Positions 43,521 to 56,640 are shown, numbered from the stretch's first letter. The stretch is 64,000 nucleotides of DNA from Lathyrus oleraceus (GCF_024323335.1 NC_066580.1:441769351-441833350), one strand, 5' to 3'. Made by a program: numbers and translations. Notes: generated by a model not told the origin, from the sequence alone.

Positions 43521-44425
43521 ACATTTTATGGATGTGCTGTTTTGCTACAAGCATGGGGTTGGTCAAGACTACCGTCCCTAGCACCCGTCAACAACAATCC
43601 TTTCACATTCTCTTATGCACAAAAGTAAGTTGCTTAAATTGCTATATCTTTACTTACTTCTTTAAAGATTATTATCTTTAACTAATATTCCTACCTTTTT
43701 GGTGTAGATGGTCTGCACGTAGTATGAGTTATAACAAATGTCATAGACACTGTATTACTCAGTATCGCAATCTGTTGGATCACCTTCGACCGACAGACGT
43801 AAGGATAATAACTTAATTTATTTCATTATAATTTGTTAACTTCTTCTACCTAATTATAATCCTATCTTCTTTCACATTTCAGTTCATTTGGCGTCCATGC
43901 CTTAATTTGGATCATGACCATGAGGTCAACACTGAAGACGCGGGCGTATGGACTGCATGCACACCGATAATACGGTTCACAAATGTGGAGATGCACAATA
44001 GTGATCGTGTGAAGTTGCAGTTCGATATGCCCCAAAACATCCCAGATCCCCCAGCAAGCCTAGAAGAGTGGCATTTGCGCAAAGTTAACGACCAATGGAA
44101 CTTCAATCCATGGCAAAGTTTCGCAAGATCGGAGTGTCGCAAATGGAAGCACCGCCATGACCATGTCTTAACTGACGCAATCATGCCATATGAAGAAAAA
44201 CCAAGTCGTACTTATATGACTTGGTACAAATCGATTGGTTTTCAGTTCATCGCTGAGGATATGTACCTCTATGACCTACGCCAGATGACTTACACACCTG
44301 ACACCTCAACATCAAACCCCCAACAACAGTGTCAGACCGGATACACACAACCCCCCGTCCGTCAAACGTTTCGTTCAACCAACGCACAAACATACAACCA
44401 AAACATGCCATACACCCAACCCTAA
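43521..44425 (+). pseudogene. Plant mobile domain (PMD, MAIN-like) protein, C-terminal half, in the MULE
   Basis: Three exons that splice in frame. Exon 1 (43521-43624) reads GCAVLLQAWGWSRLPSLAPV; donor GTAAGT at 43625. Exon 2 (43708-43798) reads WSARSMSYNKCHRHCITQYR; acceptor 'ggtgtag', donor GTAAGG. Exon 3 (43883-44425) reads FIWRPCLNLDHDHEV, WTACTPIIRFTNVEMHNSDR, WHLRKVNDQWNFNPW and RTYMTWYKSIGFQF, ending TAA. This is the C-terminal half of the PMD (aminotransferase-like) family. The N-terminal half is missing: exon 1 abuts the start of MURA head to head. Homologous Pro/Gln-rich and Gly/Arg-rich tail sequence continues in broken frames to 44975 (RPGRPPMSQSQPNYSG). Confidence 0.75.
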
Positions 44426-45053
44426 TACCAAGAGCATTACCCCATACCACCACTAACAAATTGACCATCAACTTGAGACCCAACATCGCTTCGCACCCAC
44501 TCCATCACCCTACCAAAGCCGCCTTAGCCAGAACACCCAACGATCATTCAACACCAACCACCCCTCCTCATACCATAGCTAAGAAGCCCAAACCTCACAA
44601 AACCAAAACATCCAACAACCCTATCTCTACCAAACACCCCAACAACCTTTCCAACATTTCCTCGACGCATCATTCACACCCATGTCTCCCTTCAACCGTC
44701 CCGGTCGCCCACCAATGAGTCAATCACAACCCAACTACTCTGGCATGGGTCATGAGCTCAACTACGGCGGTACACCCTCGATGCATACTGAAGACTATGC
44801 CGACTTGTCTGACTACCTCAACAGACAATCTCTTGTAGTTGGTAGTGATGCTCCTGGCCCCTCAGATGCTCAAACACCAGTGGTGAATCATCAACGTGGG
44901 TTAGGATCACGGGTTAGGGTAGCTAGGGGATGTGGGACCGGAGGTCGTTTAGGTGATCCCGGTCATCACCATTAGGCTTTTTTGTGTAAACGGAAAATTT
45001 TATTAATATCAATTGGTCCTATTTCAAATTATGTATCACGTAGACCATTTACC

Positions 45054-45309
45054 AAAAAAATTGCATTTTACATTGAGGTGTCAATGCAATTGGCGTCTCC
45101 TATCAAATAATACACATGAGCGCCAATTAGATTGCCTAGGGATATGCACTAGGCCCTAGCCAATCCAATTGACGTATCCATTCAATTTTTAAGAGGAGTC
45201 GCCAATTCAACTGACGACTCCTTCTAAAAATGAATAGTTTGAGATTTTTTTTAAAATCGAGGGTATTTCGGAAATTTCAATAAAAAAGTGAGTTATTTAT
45301 AGAAAAATC
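45054..45309 (-). repeat. Right TIR of the MULE
   Basis: Reverse complement aligns with 40950-41202 throughout, with many differences; ends AGAAAAATC before the target duplication. Confidence 0.8.
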
Positions 45310-45318
45310 TAAAAATAT

Positions 45319-46323
45319 ACTATGAACTAAAAAAAAAAGGATTATTATATATTATTATTATTATTAGGATGCGATGCACCCAAGGATGTCTGGGTTGAAG
45401 TGTCGCAATGCAACTTTCACCTCGATAAAATGTCTGAAACTGAAATGTGACTAGACTTTTCAATGTTTTCATCAATCTGAAAATCAATCTACAGACATAA
45501 AGGTATTATATGAAAAACAAAATTTAGACCTATAAAAAAATCCAATATTTAATAGAAAAATAAAACTAAAGTGTTGTTGGCACGCACGCGCGGATTTTTC
45601 ATATATTACAATTCTTTAGTTGTATTTTCTAAGAAAATTCTTCCTACCATTCCCTAATTAAATTTAGAGAAATTCTAACTTGTGATATAAGGATATAAAT
45701 TAAAAACTAAATAAAAAAATAATGTTTTAAAAATTTATATACGGATTTCAATAAAAATATATAATTAATTTTTTAAATATTTTTTTCAAACAAATTTACT
45801 ATAAATAGACTTTTTAACTTGTGTCTTACAGTTAAATTTAACACTTATAATAGTAGTTTTGTAATTTTAACTTTGTTATTGAAAAATTTGAAACAAATTT
45901 TTGTGTAAAGTTTTCAATAGACATATGAGAATTTTTAATACACATTAAATTTTCGTTAATATAGTTATAATTTTGATATATTGAAATTTCTAAAACTTAA
46001 GTGAATTTAAAAGTATTATTAAAAATTTTAAATGTTTCATATTATACCGGAAATTTCAACTAAAATAAAATTTCTGATAATTCACATTCAATTAAAAAAA
46101 ATAACTTTTTTTAACATAATTGAAAGATTTGAAATTTTCGGTAGTATACAAAAAAATTCCGGCCGCGTAATTTTTTTTTTAAAAATTCCGGTATTTTTTA
46201 TCGGAAATTTTAGAATTTCAAATTTAAAATATAAAAATTTCAAAATATTTTGATATATACTTCAATTGGGAGATGTTAATTGGGAGATGTCAAGTTAAAT
46301 ACTCTTTTTTAGTTATCCGTCAT
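45319..46323. other. AT-rich non-coding region
   Basis: Nothing coding. A short phrase (45360-45440) is less AT-rich but has no domain I know. Confidence 0.5.
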
Positions 46324-46621
46324 TAGAGCTATCAAAAATGGAATGATCCGATCCAGTCCACTTCGATATTTGGGACGAAAACATATAAATGAATTAAAGT
46401 GGATTGACTCGATTATTTTATGGACTACTAAAAATGTATCCAACTTAATTTTTAATGGATTATGTGGCGTGGTGGCCAACCCGAATGGCCAGTTCAATCC
46501 ATATTTTAATATTATTATTATAATTTAATAAAAAAATTGTAATTAACATAAGCTATCTAACATAACATAAATAGAGTAATAATAAATTCACTTAAACGAT
46601 ATTTAAAATATTTATGAATTT

Positions 46622-46696
<75 letters not shown>

Positions 46697-46744
46697 AGAG
46701 AGAGAGAGAATCATGTAAAAGATATAATCATATGTATTTCAATT

Positions 46745-46838
<94 letters not shown>

Positions 46839-46937
46839 AAAAGATAGAATCATGTTTTCTATGATCCGATCCACTTTAAAATTAAAATATAAGGCGATGA
46901 ATCGACCCAATAAACCGAACTGATTTTAATAGCTCTA
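46324..46937. mobile_element. Possible hAT-type MITE with (TA)n interior
   Basis: Left end TAGAGCTATCAAAAATGG and right end, reversed, TAGAGCTATTAAAATCAG form an imperfect inverted repeat of the kind seen in hAT MITEs. The interior has two long TA tracts (46625-46698 and 46749-46836) with 'gatccgatccactt' on both sides in opposite directions. I cannot see an 8-bp target duplication. Confidence 0.35.
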
Positions 46938-47105
46938 CCCACATTCATAATAGTTTTACAACTATCACACACTCATTATTTTGACAATTCATTATATTTG
47001 TTCAAGAAAAATAAATAAGGCATAATGATAAATTCATGCATTTGAAGACATTACTGGCTGTTAGTACGACTTGTATATGGGATAGGAACTATTAATTCAA
47101 CAGTT

Positions 47106-47199
<94 letters not shown>

Positions 47200-48329
47200 A
47201 TAAACGTAGATACAATTCTCTTTTCTCTATTTAAAGTATGTTATTTTGTTTTAAGGAAAAAAGTATTCAAAACATGTTTTTTTAAATAAAATATATAAAA
47301 GTTCAACAGTAATTGCTTTATTTTCCATGGTCAAAGCATCAATTACACATTTGAAATGTAATCAAACTTTATTTCATCCTCTGATATGTTATATCTCCCC
47401 CTGTCAATTCTGCTTAAAGTAACAGAAACCCAACCAGAAAACAAGAAAGATCTGGGATCCACAAATGAAGCAAATTGTTTGCTACTGTATCATACAATGA
47501 AAAAATGTTTTTATAAAAAATAATAATAATGGAAAATATGTTTAATTTATTTATCTATATAAACGAATATATAAAAATTTAATAAAACAAACCACATGAT
47601 AAAATTAAGTAATATACATTTCTCATACATATAGCTATCCTTAATCCTTATTCACATTAAATGAGAAATTGTATTTAGAAGAGTACAAGAGTGTTCACCA
47701 AAATATGGTAAATTTTTAATACACATGAGTTTTAGTTAGGTAACAATATTTTTAGTTTAAATAGATTTAAAATTTTAATTTATTTTCAAATAAAATAATG
47801 TTAAAATATAATATGATATTGAATATCATTATTTTATCGGATGAAGGTATCGATACCTAAGTAAATTCAAAGGTATCAAAGTCTTCACTAATAAATATTG
47901 CAACAAACAATATTTTTCAAACCACAAGAAAGATTGGTCGAATTCTCCTTGCGGCCATAGATCCCTAATCCACATGCAAAATATACCCAAATCCACGACA
48001 GTGTGAAAGCCTTTTCCCTCTGAACTACCATGTTAGCATCGTCGACACGATATACGCCATAAAGGCTGAACACCAACATCCTTCTTTGACAGGTTTGAGG
48101 TTGAAAAAGACGTTCATATAGAGGAAACTCGTTTATAAAAAGGATGAACGGTTATCCGTTTGTAGGGAATCCCAAAAGACCCTAGGGATGGGGTCTTATG
48201 ATAGAACTACAAATCCTGATGACCATTTTAAACTCGTGAATGTCCTTCTCAACTTTTTGGGATGCGAGTAGGTTAGAGAAATGCAAATTGTTCGTCCTCA
48301 CTTTGAAAAGGGGAGATAACTTGATTTAA
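46938..48329. other. AT-rich non-coding region with a long (TA)n tract
   Basis: Contains (TA)n at 47110-47197. Sequence from about 47880 on is of higher complexity and may be upstream gag debris, but I cannot read a domain. Confidence 0.5.
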
Positions 48330-49200
48330 AGGCCTTAAGACCAAATCTATCAATTCTTAGAGCAACATATGCAAACGCTTCATGACTTATTTTACCACAT
48401 CTAGGAAACAATTGAAGTCGGTGGAAAGCTTAGGATCCATCAAACATAAGAATGATGAACCATTCAGGTTCTACATATAGAGATCCAACAGTGACTTGGT
48501 GAAGGACATTGGTAACAAGATGAAGAAATATTTCATGAGCCTAGGACTTTAATGAGGGTAAAAGTTCGCTGAGAGCTTGGATATATAAGAGCTAAAGAGT
48601 TTCAGAATAAATAAGTACATCCAATATAAGGAAAGATTGGAATAAAGTAGAGATATATACATAAGGAGACAAAATAAGCTTAAGAGAGCTAAAAATATGA
48701 AAGGGGCGATAAGAAGGATTTGGCGTCCAATCAGAATAATAAGGGCTCCTCCCCACCTAGATATTGTAGCCCCCACCTAGATATTGTAGCTATAAACCTT
48801 TGAACAACTCTAGAAAGTGTATTCTACATGAGGTGCCAATGCAGAGTTTCGTGAAAATAAGGTGGAGTTCCCAAAGAAGGTTCATGAATACTTGGGCCTG
48901 CACAAATCAATATATTGTCATTTCCACAAAAGTAATGACTATAACACATATCATTGCATCTAGCTGAAGGATGTCATTGGAAGCATAATTCAACAAGGAA
49001 AATTGTCAAGGTTTGCAGTCCAATATATTGCAAGGAAAAATAAAAGATATATAGGGACAAGACTCCCTTGAATGGGAGGGACAATATTGTAAGGGTCACC
49101 AGGGATGAGAAACCTTTTGAAGATCATAAACAAAAAGAGTTTTTTGTGGCTTACACCATCTTTGAAGTGAATTCTATAAGTGGGAGAACTTTATCATCAT
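48330..49200 (+). pseudogene. Ty3/gypsy gag relic
   Basis: Plus strand, many stops. Readable parts: LKSVESLGSIKHKNDEPFRF, matching the 'L..IKQ...E.LR.Y' part of gypsy gag (about 48410-48470), and a nucleocapsid-like stretch at about 48905-49025, YCHFHKSNDYNTYHC then LKDVIGSIIQQGKLSRF, matching C-x2-H...C-x2-LK-x2-I-x2-L-I-x2-G. No pol follows. Confidence 0.6.
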
Positions 49201-49699
49201 TATGAATTGAAGCGAGGAAACTTTCAAATCCTAAATTTATCTACTCATCAATAATCTTTTGAAGTACGAGAGAAGCCATGAATGGTACACACATAAAAAT
49301 ATGTATTTTCCAACCTAATTATCAATGAAGTTTCTTTATAAAATATTCTCATCTGGTTGTATTGTAATAACATCTCTAAGATGGCCAAAATTAATAATGG
49401 ACCAACTCTCGGAACAAAAAAAAAATGGTTGACGCGTGTCCAAGCGTTTTTCTCAAGGAATATATAAGCTATAAAAATCAAAGACAAAATGCATTAAAAA
49501 ACATTCTCACATGCAATGGGGTAATTCATAGTATAAAATAGAGGATCATATACATTTACCATTACCATTGAGATTCACATGGAGATGACATTATAAAATA
49601 GGAGGTCGGATACACGCACCACGGCCCCTCCTAAAAAACAACATATAAAGGATAATGAGGATCAATAAGAGGAACCAATGCCCTAAAATGCCATTATCT

Positions 49700-50300
49700 A
49701 CTTAATCATGTCATCCTTGAAGTTATTGTAGATATTCATGCATACGGTCTCAAGAAGCACCCCAAGATTCAAAATCAAGATTTGAGCAATGGCATTCTCA
49801 AAACATCGAAGATTGGTTGAGAAAATATTCACTTTTACCTCAACACGTAGTTCCTTCACCTTAACATTTTTCGTAGTGATAAGTTTGATTTTATTTTTGG
49901 CCTCTAGAAGCTAACCATCATAATCAAGCTTCCTAAGTTTTGGATTCTCTGCAGTCAGAAGGGTGATCCTTTCTACGACCAAAATTAATTGACCTTCAAC
50001 AATTTTATTTTGCTTTAATAATATAGTTAGCAAAGAGTAAACTCTACATTTATTTTAACCAAGAATAAAGACTATGTCTTTCACCCCTTCTAAGTCCTCC
50101 ATTTACTTATTACATGCCTTCTAAGTTTCATTTGTTGCCTCCAAATGCTCACGACGCTAACATAACATGTTTCCCCTTTCGGCCAAGTTAGCTCGCAATT
50201 TCGTCACTCAGTTTATAGCAACACATGTGTCTTATTTATCCTAAGCAAGATTATTTTAAAGTCGTTCTTCATTAACACATAGTCCCCCCTCAAAGGTCAA
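49700..50300 (-). pseudogene. Coiled-coil ORF relic, probably retrotransposon gag-like
   Basis: Minus strand: ITLLTAENPKLRKLDYD, EAKNKIKLITTKNVKVKELR, VNIFSTNLRCFENAIAQILI and NLGVLLETVCMNIYNNFKDD, with frame breaks. Such helical text is found at the end of extra or gag ORFs in some plant gypsy elements. I do not know which family. Confidence 0.35.
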
Positions 50301-50639
50301 TGTAATACAATTAAGGGTCACCAGATGAATGACATATGGATTGCATCCTCCATTGCAACTTGACTCCTACCAGCATTAATATTAGGCCCTAGATAGTGCA
50401 ACTCTTGGATATTCGAAGGAAGCATGTTAGAGACCTAATGAAAAATATTTCTCAAATTGAAGACATCAATGGCCAGTCCCTATGAAATTTCAGAAGAAGA
50501 TGCTCACAATTTCATTAGGTACACCCTTTTCTATTTCTTGGAAGACTCAAAATTATAACTCTCTTCCTCCCCCTCCACCTCATCATTGTCAACATTGATT
50601 ATGATTGAATAATTAGAATGGACATGTATAAATGTTTCA

Positions 50640-51170
50640 TCTAGAGAAAATCAAGTTCTCTTTTCTCATATTTTCTTTGTTGATTATATACATGTCCATA
50701 GTCAATTACGCAATTTTAAAAACTATTTTCCAGTGGTATTTGACTTCCTTCATTTATAAATCTCATTGGGTGTAATTTTTAGAATATGCTTTATCAAGAA
50801 TTTGTTTATAACATAGCATGCAATGTTTACTATGCAAAACTGTAAATATTTAGGTAGGTTACTTTCATTGGGCATCGTCATTGCTAGTTCTTCAAGAGAC
50901 CTATGTTTTCTTTCCATTACTCCATTTTGTTATGGAGTGGAAAAGGGTTCTCTATGCAATTTTCATTGCAAAAAATTTCAAAATTCTTGTGTTTTGTCTT
51001 TTGTCATGTGCTTTAAACAACCATTGTCGAGATACAATATTTATTTCGAGACTATAAAGCACGCCTACATCACAATTTTAAGTCTTGACCTTTGGTACTC
51101 AATGATTTTAGGTCCTCTAAAGTTAGTGTAAGGCATGTTGCCTTTTGAAATCCATTTCCTTGAAACATTT
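50640..51170 (-). pseudogene. Ty1/copia relic C2, integrase part
   Basis: Minus strand: KFFAMKIA then, in another frame, NPFSTP, QNGVMERKHRSLEELAMTMP, NIACYVINKFLIKHILKITP. These match the copia integrase end (S-x-P-x-T-P-Q-Q-N-G-V-x-E-R-K) and the following tether to RT. It is cut on its right by solo LTR S; the gag part of the same orientation resumes at 56285. Confidence 0.75.
51166..51170. repeat. Target site duplication of solo LTR S, left copy (CATTT)
   Basis: Same as 56285-56289. Confidence 0.85.
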
Positions 51171-54100
51171 TGTAGCACCTCAAATTTGCACCCTATCATT
51201 TTGTACATTCATTTCATATTAGGTCATTAACATAACATAGGCCACTGCATAACATTGCATTGTCCGTTTGCCCAAGTGCAAGCTCAGCTGACCAATTGGG
51301 TCAAACTGATCAGGAGAATCAGTCAGTCAAGCAAGCCAGTGCTATTTTCATTGAGACAAAGCCCTGGGGTTGATTTATCAAGCTCATATGGTCCAAGGAT
51401 CATTTTGAAGTGGTTTGGCCAAAGATTGGATGCTCAGAAGTCATCAGTCAAGCTGAATTTCAGCTAGAACCATACAAAGTCAACGGTGGTCAACTGTGCC
51501 TGATTTTATGGATTGGAAGGTGTGAGATGGTTTGAAAGGCCTCATTCATGTCCATATAAGTCTCATTTGACATATCAAAGACCAAGGTTGAAGATTTGGA
51601 GGTCAGATCAGAAGTTTCCAAAAACAGCAGGTGACCTGTAATTTCAGCTGCCCAAAATGGAAAGTTTTTCTCCTCAAAATAACTTCATCATACAAGCTTC
51701 AAATGGAATTTTGTCCAACATGAAAGTTGAAGATCTTGATCTCACCATTCCAAAAAGTCCAAGAACTTGAAATTCCCATGTGTGGTTAGCAAGATATGGT
51801 CCATTCAATTTCAAAAATGACCCATAATCAAAGTGGCATAACTTCCACATGGAGTGTCCAAATTGAGTGATCTTTTTATGTGCAAACTCCATTTGACATG
51901 TACTTCCATGGTGCATAATTGGAATTCATCAAAAGTGGTCAATACAAAAAGTCAATTTTCAAGTGTACAGTTAAAAATCCAGGGGCAAAATGGTCCAACT
52001 TGAGAAATAATGAGAATTTTGGAATGGGGATTTTTGCAACACCTCACAAATGCAATTTGAAAATTGTTTGAATGGTCATAACATGTTGAGGTTCATTATT
52101 TGGTTAAGTCACTTGTGAATTGCACTTGAAAAGTATACAAATTGCCATGGCATAGTGAAAATGCAAAATACACAACCAATGACCATGGGACAAGTTGCAA
52201 CACATCACACATGTCATTTTGAGAGTGTGTGAGCTGTCAATGAGCTGTCACAGGGCCCAATGTGAAATGGCATTTTTGCCCTTGCTTTGTAAAATTTCAC
52301 ATGTTGCTAATTACATCATTTTTTGTTAATTGAGGATTAAGAGTGGATTAAGCAAGAGTATAAAGCTCTAATTATAACTGAAATGCTAATCAGAATCACA
52401 ATTCACAAGAATTCAACAAACTTTTCCCTCCAAATTCTCCAAAAGCTCAAGAACATTCAAGAGCAAAATTCCACAAAACTCTTCCAATTCTCCATCAATT
52501 CACGAATTTCTTTTTGATTCAATCTCCAATCATCTTCTTCTTGGACTGTTTCATTGATTCATCACCAGAAACCTCAAGATCCGCGACTGTTCAAGTGGTG
52601 CTCATCCATGGTGAATTGAATTTTCTTCCACTAGGAGCAACGTTGAATCAAGCTAGCTGTTGCATTCTCCTTGCTAAAGCTCATACTCCATCTGTTTCAA
52701 GGATTTTCGCGCGAAAACATCAAGAACCAACACTGCCATCTCAAGGTACCTCAAATTCGAACATCATCATTCTTTAAATGTTCATATGCTTTTTGTAGAT
52801 TGTTTAATGTAGATGATCATGATGCCTTTAGTTTTTGGAATGGATGATTGTGTAGAGAGATATTTAGATTCAAAGATTTGAGAGCAAAACCTAATTGGAT
52901 CGATCCGGATTGTGTAGTTAGAATTAGGATGAATCATGTACATATTCGTGCTCCTGGTGTTCAGATCTTTCCAACGGATATCCATTTGTAATTTTTCATG
53001 GAGGTTTGATGTTCTTGAGTTCGTGAGATTTTCTGGAAAAAACGATGAAGTTGATGAAGATTTTCTGGAAATTTTCGTGGTTTGATCCGTGCCAGGCTTG
53101 TTCCAATTTGAATTGTTGTTTCCCTCCGCTTCCAACCAACCATGCGCTGACACCTCATTTAGTTAAGCTGCGCGTTTTGGTACCAGGCCAGGATAATTAC
53201 TGAAATGCCACTGAATCCATTTAATTAAATAAAACACTTAATAATTATTTCACAACTCATTCAATCTTTAAAAATTCATAAAAAAATAATTACAAGTCCA
53301 AAAATAGTGAGGGTTTTTTTGATGGATTCCAATTTTTCCCTAGAATTTTATAGGCATGGTTTCAAAAGTTGTGCATGGAGAAATGTTGACCTGGCCTATT
53401 GATCTTTGACTTGTGTGTATTTTTTACATGTTTTGCCATTTTCATTGTGAAATGCTCATACATTAAAAGAAATTCATGAATTTTTTTGAGCTCATTCTAG
53501 ACATGTTGATGGTGATTTACATATAAAGTTTGTGATTTTTGGATACCTGAGGAGTGAGATATGATTTTTTGAATCTAGGTGTGACAATTTGTGTCACACC
53601 TAGCTAGGTCAACTTCATGAATTCTTTTGCCTGGCCTATGATTGTTGGATTGGATTGAAATTTTGCATGGATGGTTATTGACATGTTGAGATGTTATGTG
53701 AATGTTTCTGGATTTTTCCATGGCATTTTCAATTTGATTGATATTTTTCTTCTCTGTATGTTCATTGTGCAAGCTTGTGTGACACATGTTGGTAAATCTT
53801 GTATGAAATTCTCATATGGTTTTGGATGAATGTGAAAGTTGGTATGTTAATTATAGACACATTATAGGACATCACTGTTTTGGTCCCATTCATTTCTTAA
53901 TTGTTCTCACTGATTTATGAATTTTTGAAGTGAATGCATGTGTTGATGCTATGAATTGGCTTGAATAATTGTGTCTGGACTTCTTGATTTTCATTGACCT
54001 AGTTCCTTTTGTCCAATTGAGCTGAAAATTGACATGCTATACCTTGAATATGTCCTGTTTAGGTGTGAATTATTTGGGGATTTTTGGAATTGTTTTGGTA

Positions 54101-56284
54101 TGCTTTTTATTGAAGTCATTCTGTTTGGACTTTTGGTGTTGTATTTGACCTAGTTTGTACCAAAATGTGCATGAAATGATGTTGGTGAATGGTATGAGCA
54201 TGGGACCAATTGCATTGGCTTTTAATTTGTGTTAATTTGATCTTGGATTGGTATTGCTTGCTGTTTAGATTTTTTCTCCCTTTTGGACCCTAGGCTTGGC
54301 CTAGTGGTCTAGTTTCTCACATTTGGTTTGACTTTTCAGGATGAAATGCATAATGCTCAAGGAGAATGCTTCAAGTCAATTAAATTGAGATTGTTGGTTG
54401 TTGTAAACTAATTTGAATTTGTTTTGTAGGTTGTGAAGCTTGAGCTTGAGCTTATAGCTTGCACTTATGTGCATTAACCTGTGTTGCTTAACCTGTATAG
54501 TCTGACTGATTAACATTTGCTGTTTATTGTTGGTTTGTCTGAGTACTGATGATACTTGATTGATTTCAGGTACATTTAGTCGCTTACAGTTCTTTAAGAA
54601 CTTGCTTGCTGCTGATTGGTTTTTTAACCATTTGAGGTAGGACTTCTATTCTTCATGTAGTCTGGAAGACCTGGCCTGTTACTTGGCCAGGCAACTGTCT
54701 GAAGTCCTCCTTAAGAGGCGATGTTTGTGGTTGTTTACATTTGTGCCCAAGCAGGTAAAGACCTCTATGAGGCAATTGGTGGATCAAAGGGATATGCAAT
54801 CTATCCCCCACTATTCTGTGAGTCGTCCCTCTGCTCACACGGCTGTGTGTTGATGCATTGGGACACAAACCCAAGATCTTGTACGGTGTACAATCGAGTC
54901 AGAGTCTTGAGCGTAGAAGGGTCCCTCCATTCTGGACCCACGCTCCTTTGTCTGAAGCTCTCCCTGACCAGGGATAAGAGCTGTGAAGTCTCATCTTCAC
55001 TCACCTTTCATCAGCTTCACCTTAGCCCCTCAATGGCAAGGTTAAGAGCTAACCTTACCCCGATACAGAGGTTTGTTTGTTGAGGTTGATATGACCCCTC
55101 GACTAAAGCCTAACCCTGATGTTTGAGCCCCTTGTTGGTGTGTTTATTTCATGCTGTATATGTTTGTGTGGTGTGATTATATCCCCTAGGTTTGCTAGAC
55201 TCCGCGTAGTCTCGTTTGCATGTCAATTAAGGTAGCACGGTTCCTTCGTATAGGACTTCCTTTCTTGCTTGAGCTTTCCTAAAACACAAACAAACATTAT
55301 CCCTTCTTAAGGATACGTTAACTCCTTCTACTACAGGTGAGTAAGTCTCCAAAGGTCGAGCATCCGGTAGATTGCGTAGTGACGTCGTCCACTTAAAAAA
55401 CACAAACCAACAGGAATAGTTTAGCCGAACTACGGCAACTCTGATTCTCATGTCCAGACGAGATACGTAGGCACGAGATGCGATGTCTTGTCGAGTTTGA
55501 CTAACAACTAACACTAATTCTTTTCTCTCGCCCTCGTTGCGATTGAGACCTTCCCTTTCTCTTGCCCTAGTTGCAATCGAGACCCTTCTTCTTCCTGTGT
55601 CTTGTTGTGTGCTTGGAAGCTGATGTAAGTCCATCGAGTGGCATTCGGGTTCCAGTGTTAGTGCGTGTTTTTGGTTCGGATGCTGATGTAAGCCCAGTGA
55701 TTGGCATTCAGGCTCCACGTTTGCCTTCTTGTGTGTGTTTTGGTTCGGATGCTGATGTAAGTCCAGTGATTGGCATTCAGGCTCCACGTTTGCCTTTGCC
55801 TGTGTTTGTTGGTGTGCGTGTCAGCCGAGCTACGAATGCTCTGATTCTCCTTTGTCCCAGGGAGATACGTATGCATAGGATGCGACATCCTAGCGAGCAT
55901 GTGTCGTTTCCCCTGTCCGAACTACTTAGACTCTGATGTCTATGCTTGATAGACTAAGTAGGCCCAGGATGCGATATCCTGCCGAGTCGGTCTTGTCTGT
56001 TTCTTGCGTCTCTCTCAGCCGATGTTTGTGTGTGTGTGAGCAGTGTTTTTTAGCAACCATTTCCCTTCCTTTTGTGCGTGGATCCCGTCGAGTACGACGG
56101 ATGCGTAGGGGTGCTAATACCTTCCCTTCGCATAACCGACTCCCGATCCCATTCTCTTTGGTCGCGAGACCATGCTTTTTCCAGGTTTACTTCGAGCGTT
56201 TCCTTTCCCTCTTTTGGGATAAATAACGCACGGTGGCGGCTCTGTTGTTCTTGTTTTCCCGCCGGTTTTTCGCGTAATGCGACA
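51171..56284 (+). repeat. Solo LTR S of an Ogre-type retrotransposon (5114 bp)
   Basis: Starts TGTAGCACCTCAAATTTG and ends GTAATGCGACA, flanked by CATTT on both sides, with copia relic C2 in the same strand on each side. No PBS, PPT or internal domain, so it is a solo LTR left by recombination between two LTRs. Contents: a TATAAAG box at 52359-52365, three copies of a 60-75-bp unit ('gctgatgtaagtccagtgattggcattc') at about 55620-55800, and the twin-hairpin module at 56085-56133. The ORFs in it (such as 54721-55083) have no domain. Confidence 0.85.
56085..56133 (+). promoter_or_regulatory. Twin-hairpin RNA module, copy in solo LTR S
   Basis: Hairpin 1 CCGTCG-AGTA-CGACGG (56085-56100), perfect 6-bp stem. 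Hairpin 2 directly follows: ATGCGTAGGG (56101-56110), loop GTGCTAATACCTT, CCCTTCGCAT (56124-56133), with one mismatch. Confidence 0.7.
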
Positions 56285-56640
56285 CATTTGTTTATTGATT
56301 TTTTCTTGTATTAAAAGAATAAGAAGTATGGTCATATTTACCACAATAAAAAAACATTTAGGTGCAATATGATTAAGGGTCCTATTTGGGAATCAATATT
56401 TTCTAAAATATTTAGCATTAATTTTAGGTTCGTGGCTTAAGCCAACTTTATTGCAAGTTCCTTTTTTATTTTCTAAGATGACGCTCAAGTTTTCTCTCTC
56501 TTTGATAAATTTACGAAAAACGTTATGGAATTTTTCAATTAAAATTTTAAAGACTTTGCATTCTTCACACTTGATATATTTTTCCTTTAAACTTTTTAGA
56601 ATTTACTTAAGAACTAGATTAGGACCTATGCGATGCGTCG
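56285..56640 (-). pseudogene. Ty1/copia relic C2, gag part
   Basis: Begins with the right CATTT duplication of S. Minus strand: CKVFKILIEKFHN-like helical text, then a knuckle-like YCGKYDHTSYSF (CCHC with the last Cys lost) and NTRKN at about 56310-56350. Orientation and order fit the integrase part at 50640-51170. Confidence 0.6.

Larger units (their letters stand above)
40950..45309 (-). mobile_element. Mutator-like element (MULE), 4.36 kb
   Basis: Terminal inverted repeats of about 255 bp (40950-41202 and 45054-45309) starting GATTTTT, with near-perfect 9-bp target duplications. Each TIR is itself rich in 'ccaattggattggc' words. Contents: a small plus-strand ORF after the left TIR, a broken MURA transposase on the minus strand, and a plant-mobile-domain gene on the plus strand. 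All are mutated, so it is non-autonomous now. Confidence 0.88.

Noticed and set aside
46316..46945. 8-bp target duplication of the possible hAT MITE
   Set aside because: Flanks tccgtcat and cccacatt do not match, so the element call is kept low.
54721..55083. 120-codon ORF in solo LTR S, and the opposing ORFs at 55227-55936
   Set aside because: No domain; those near 55600-55900 arise from the short tandem units and appear on both strands.
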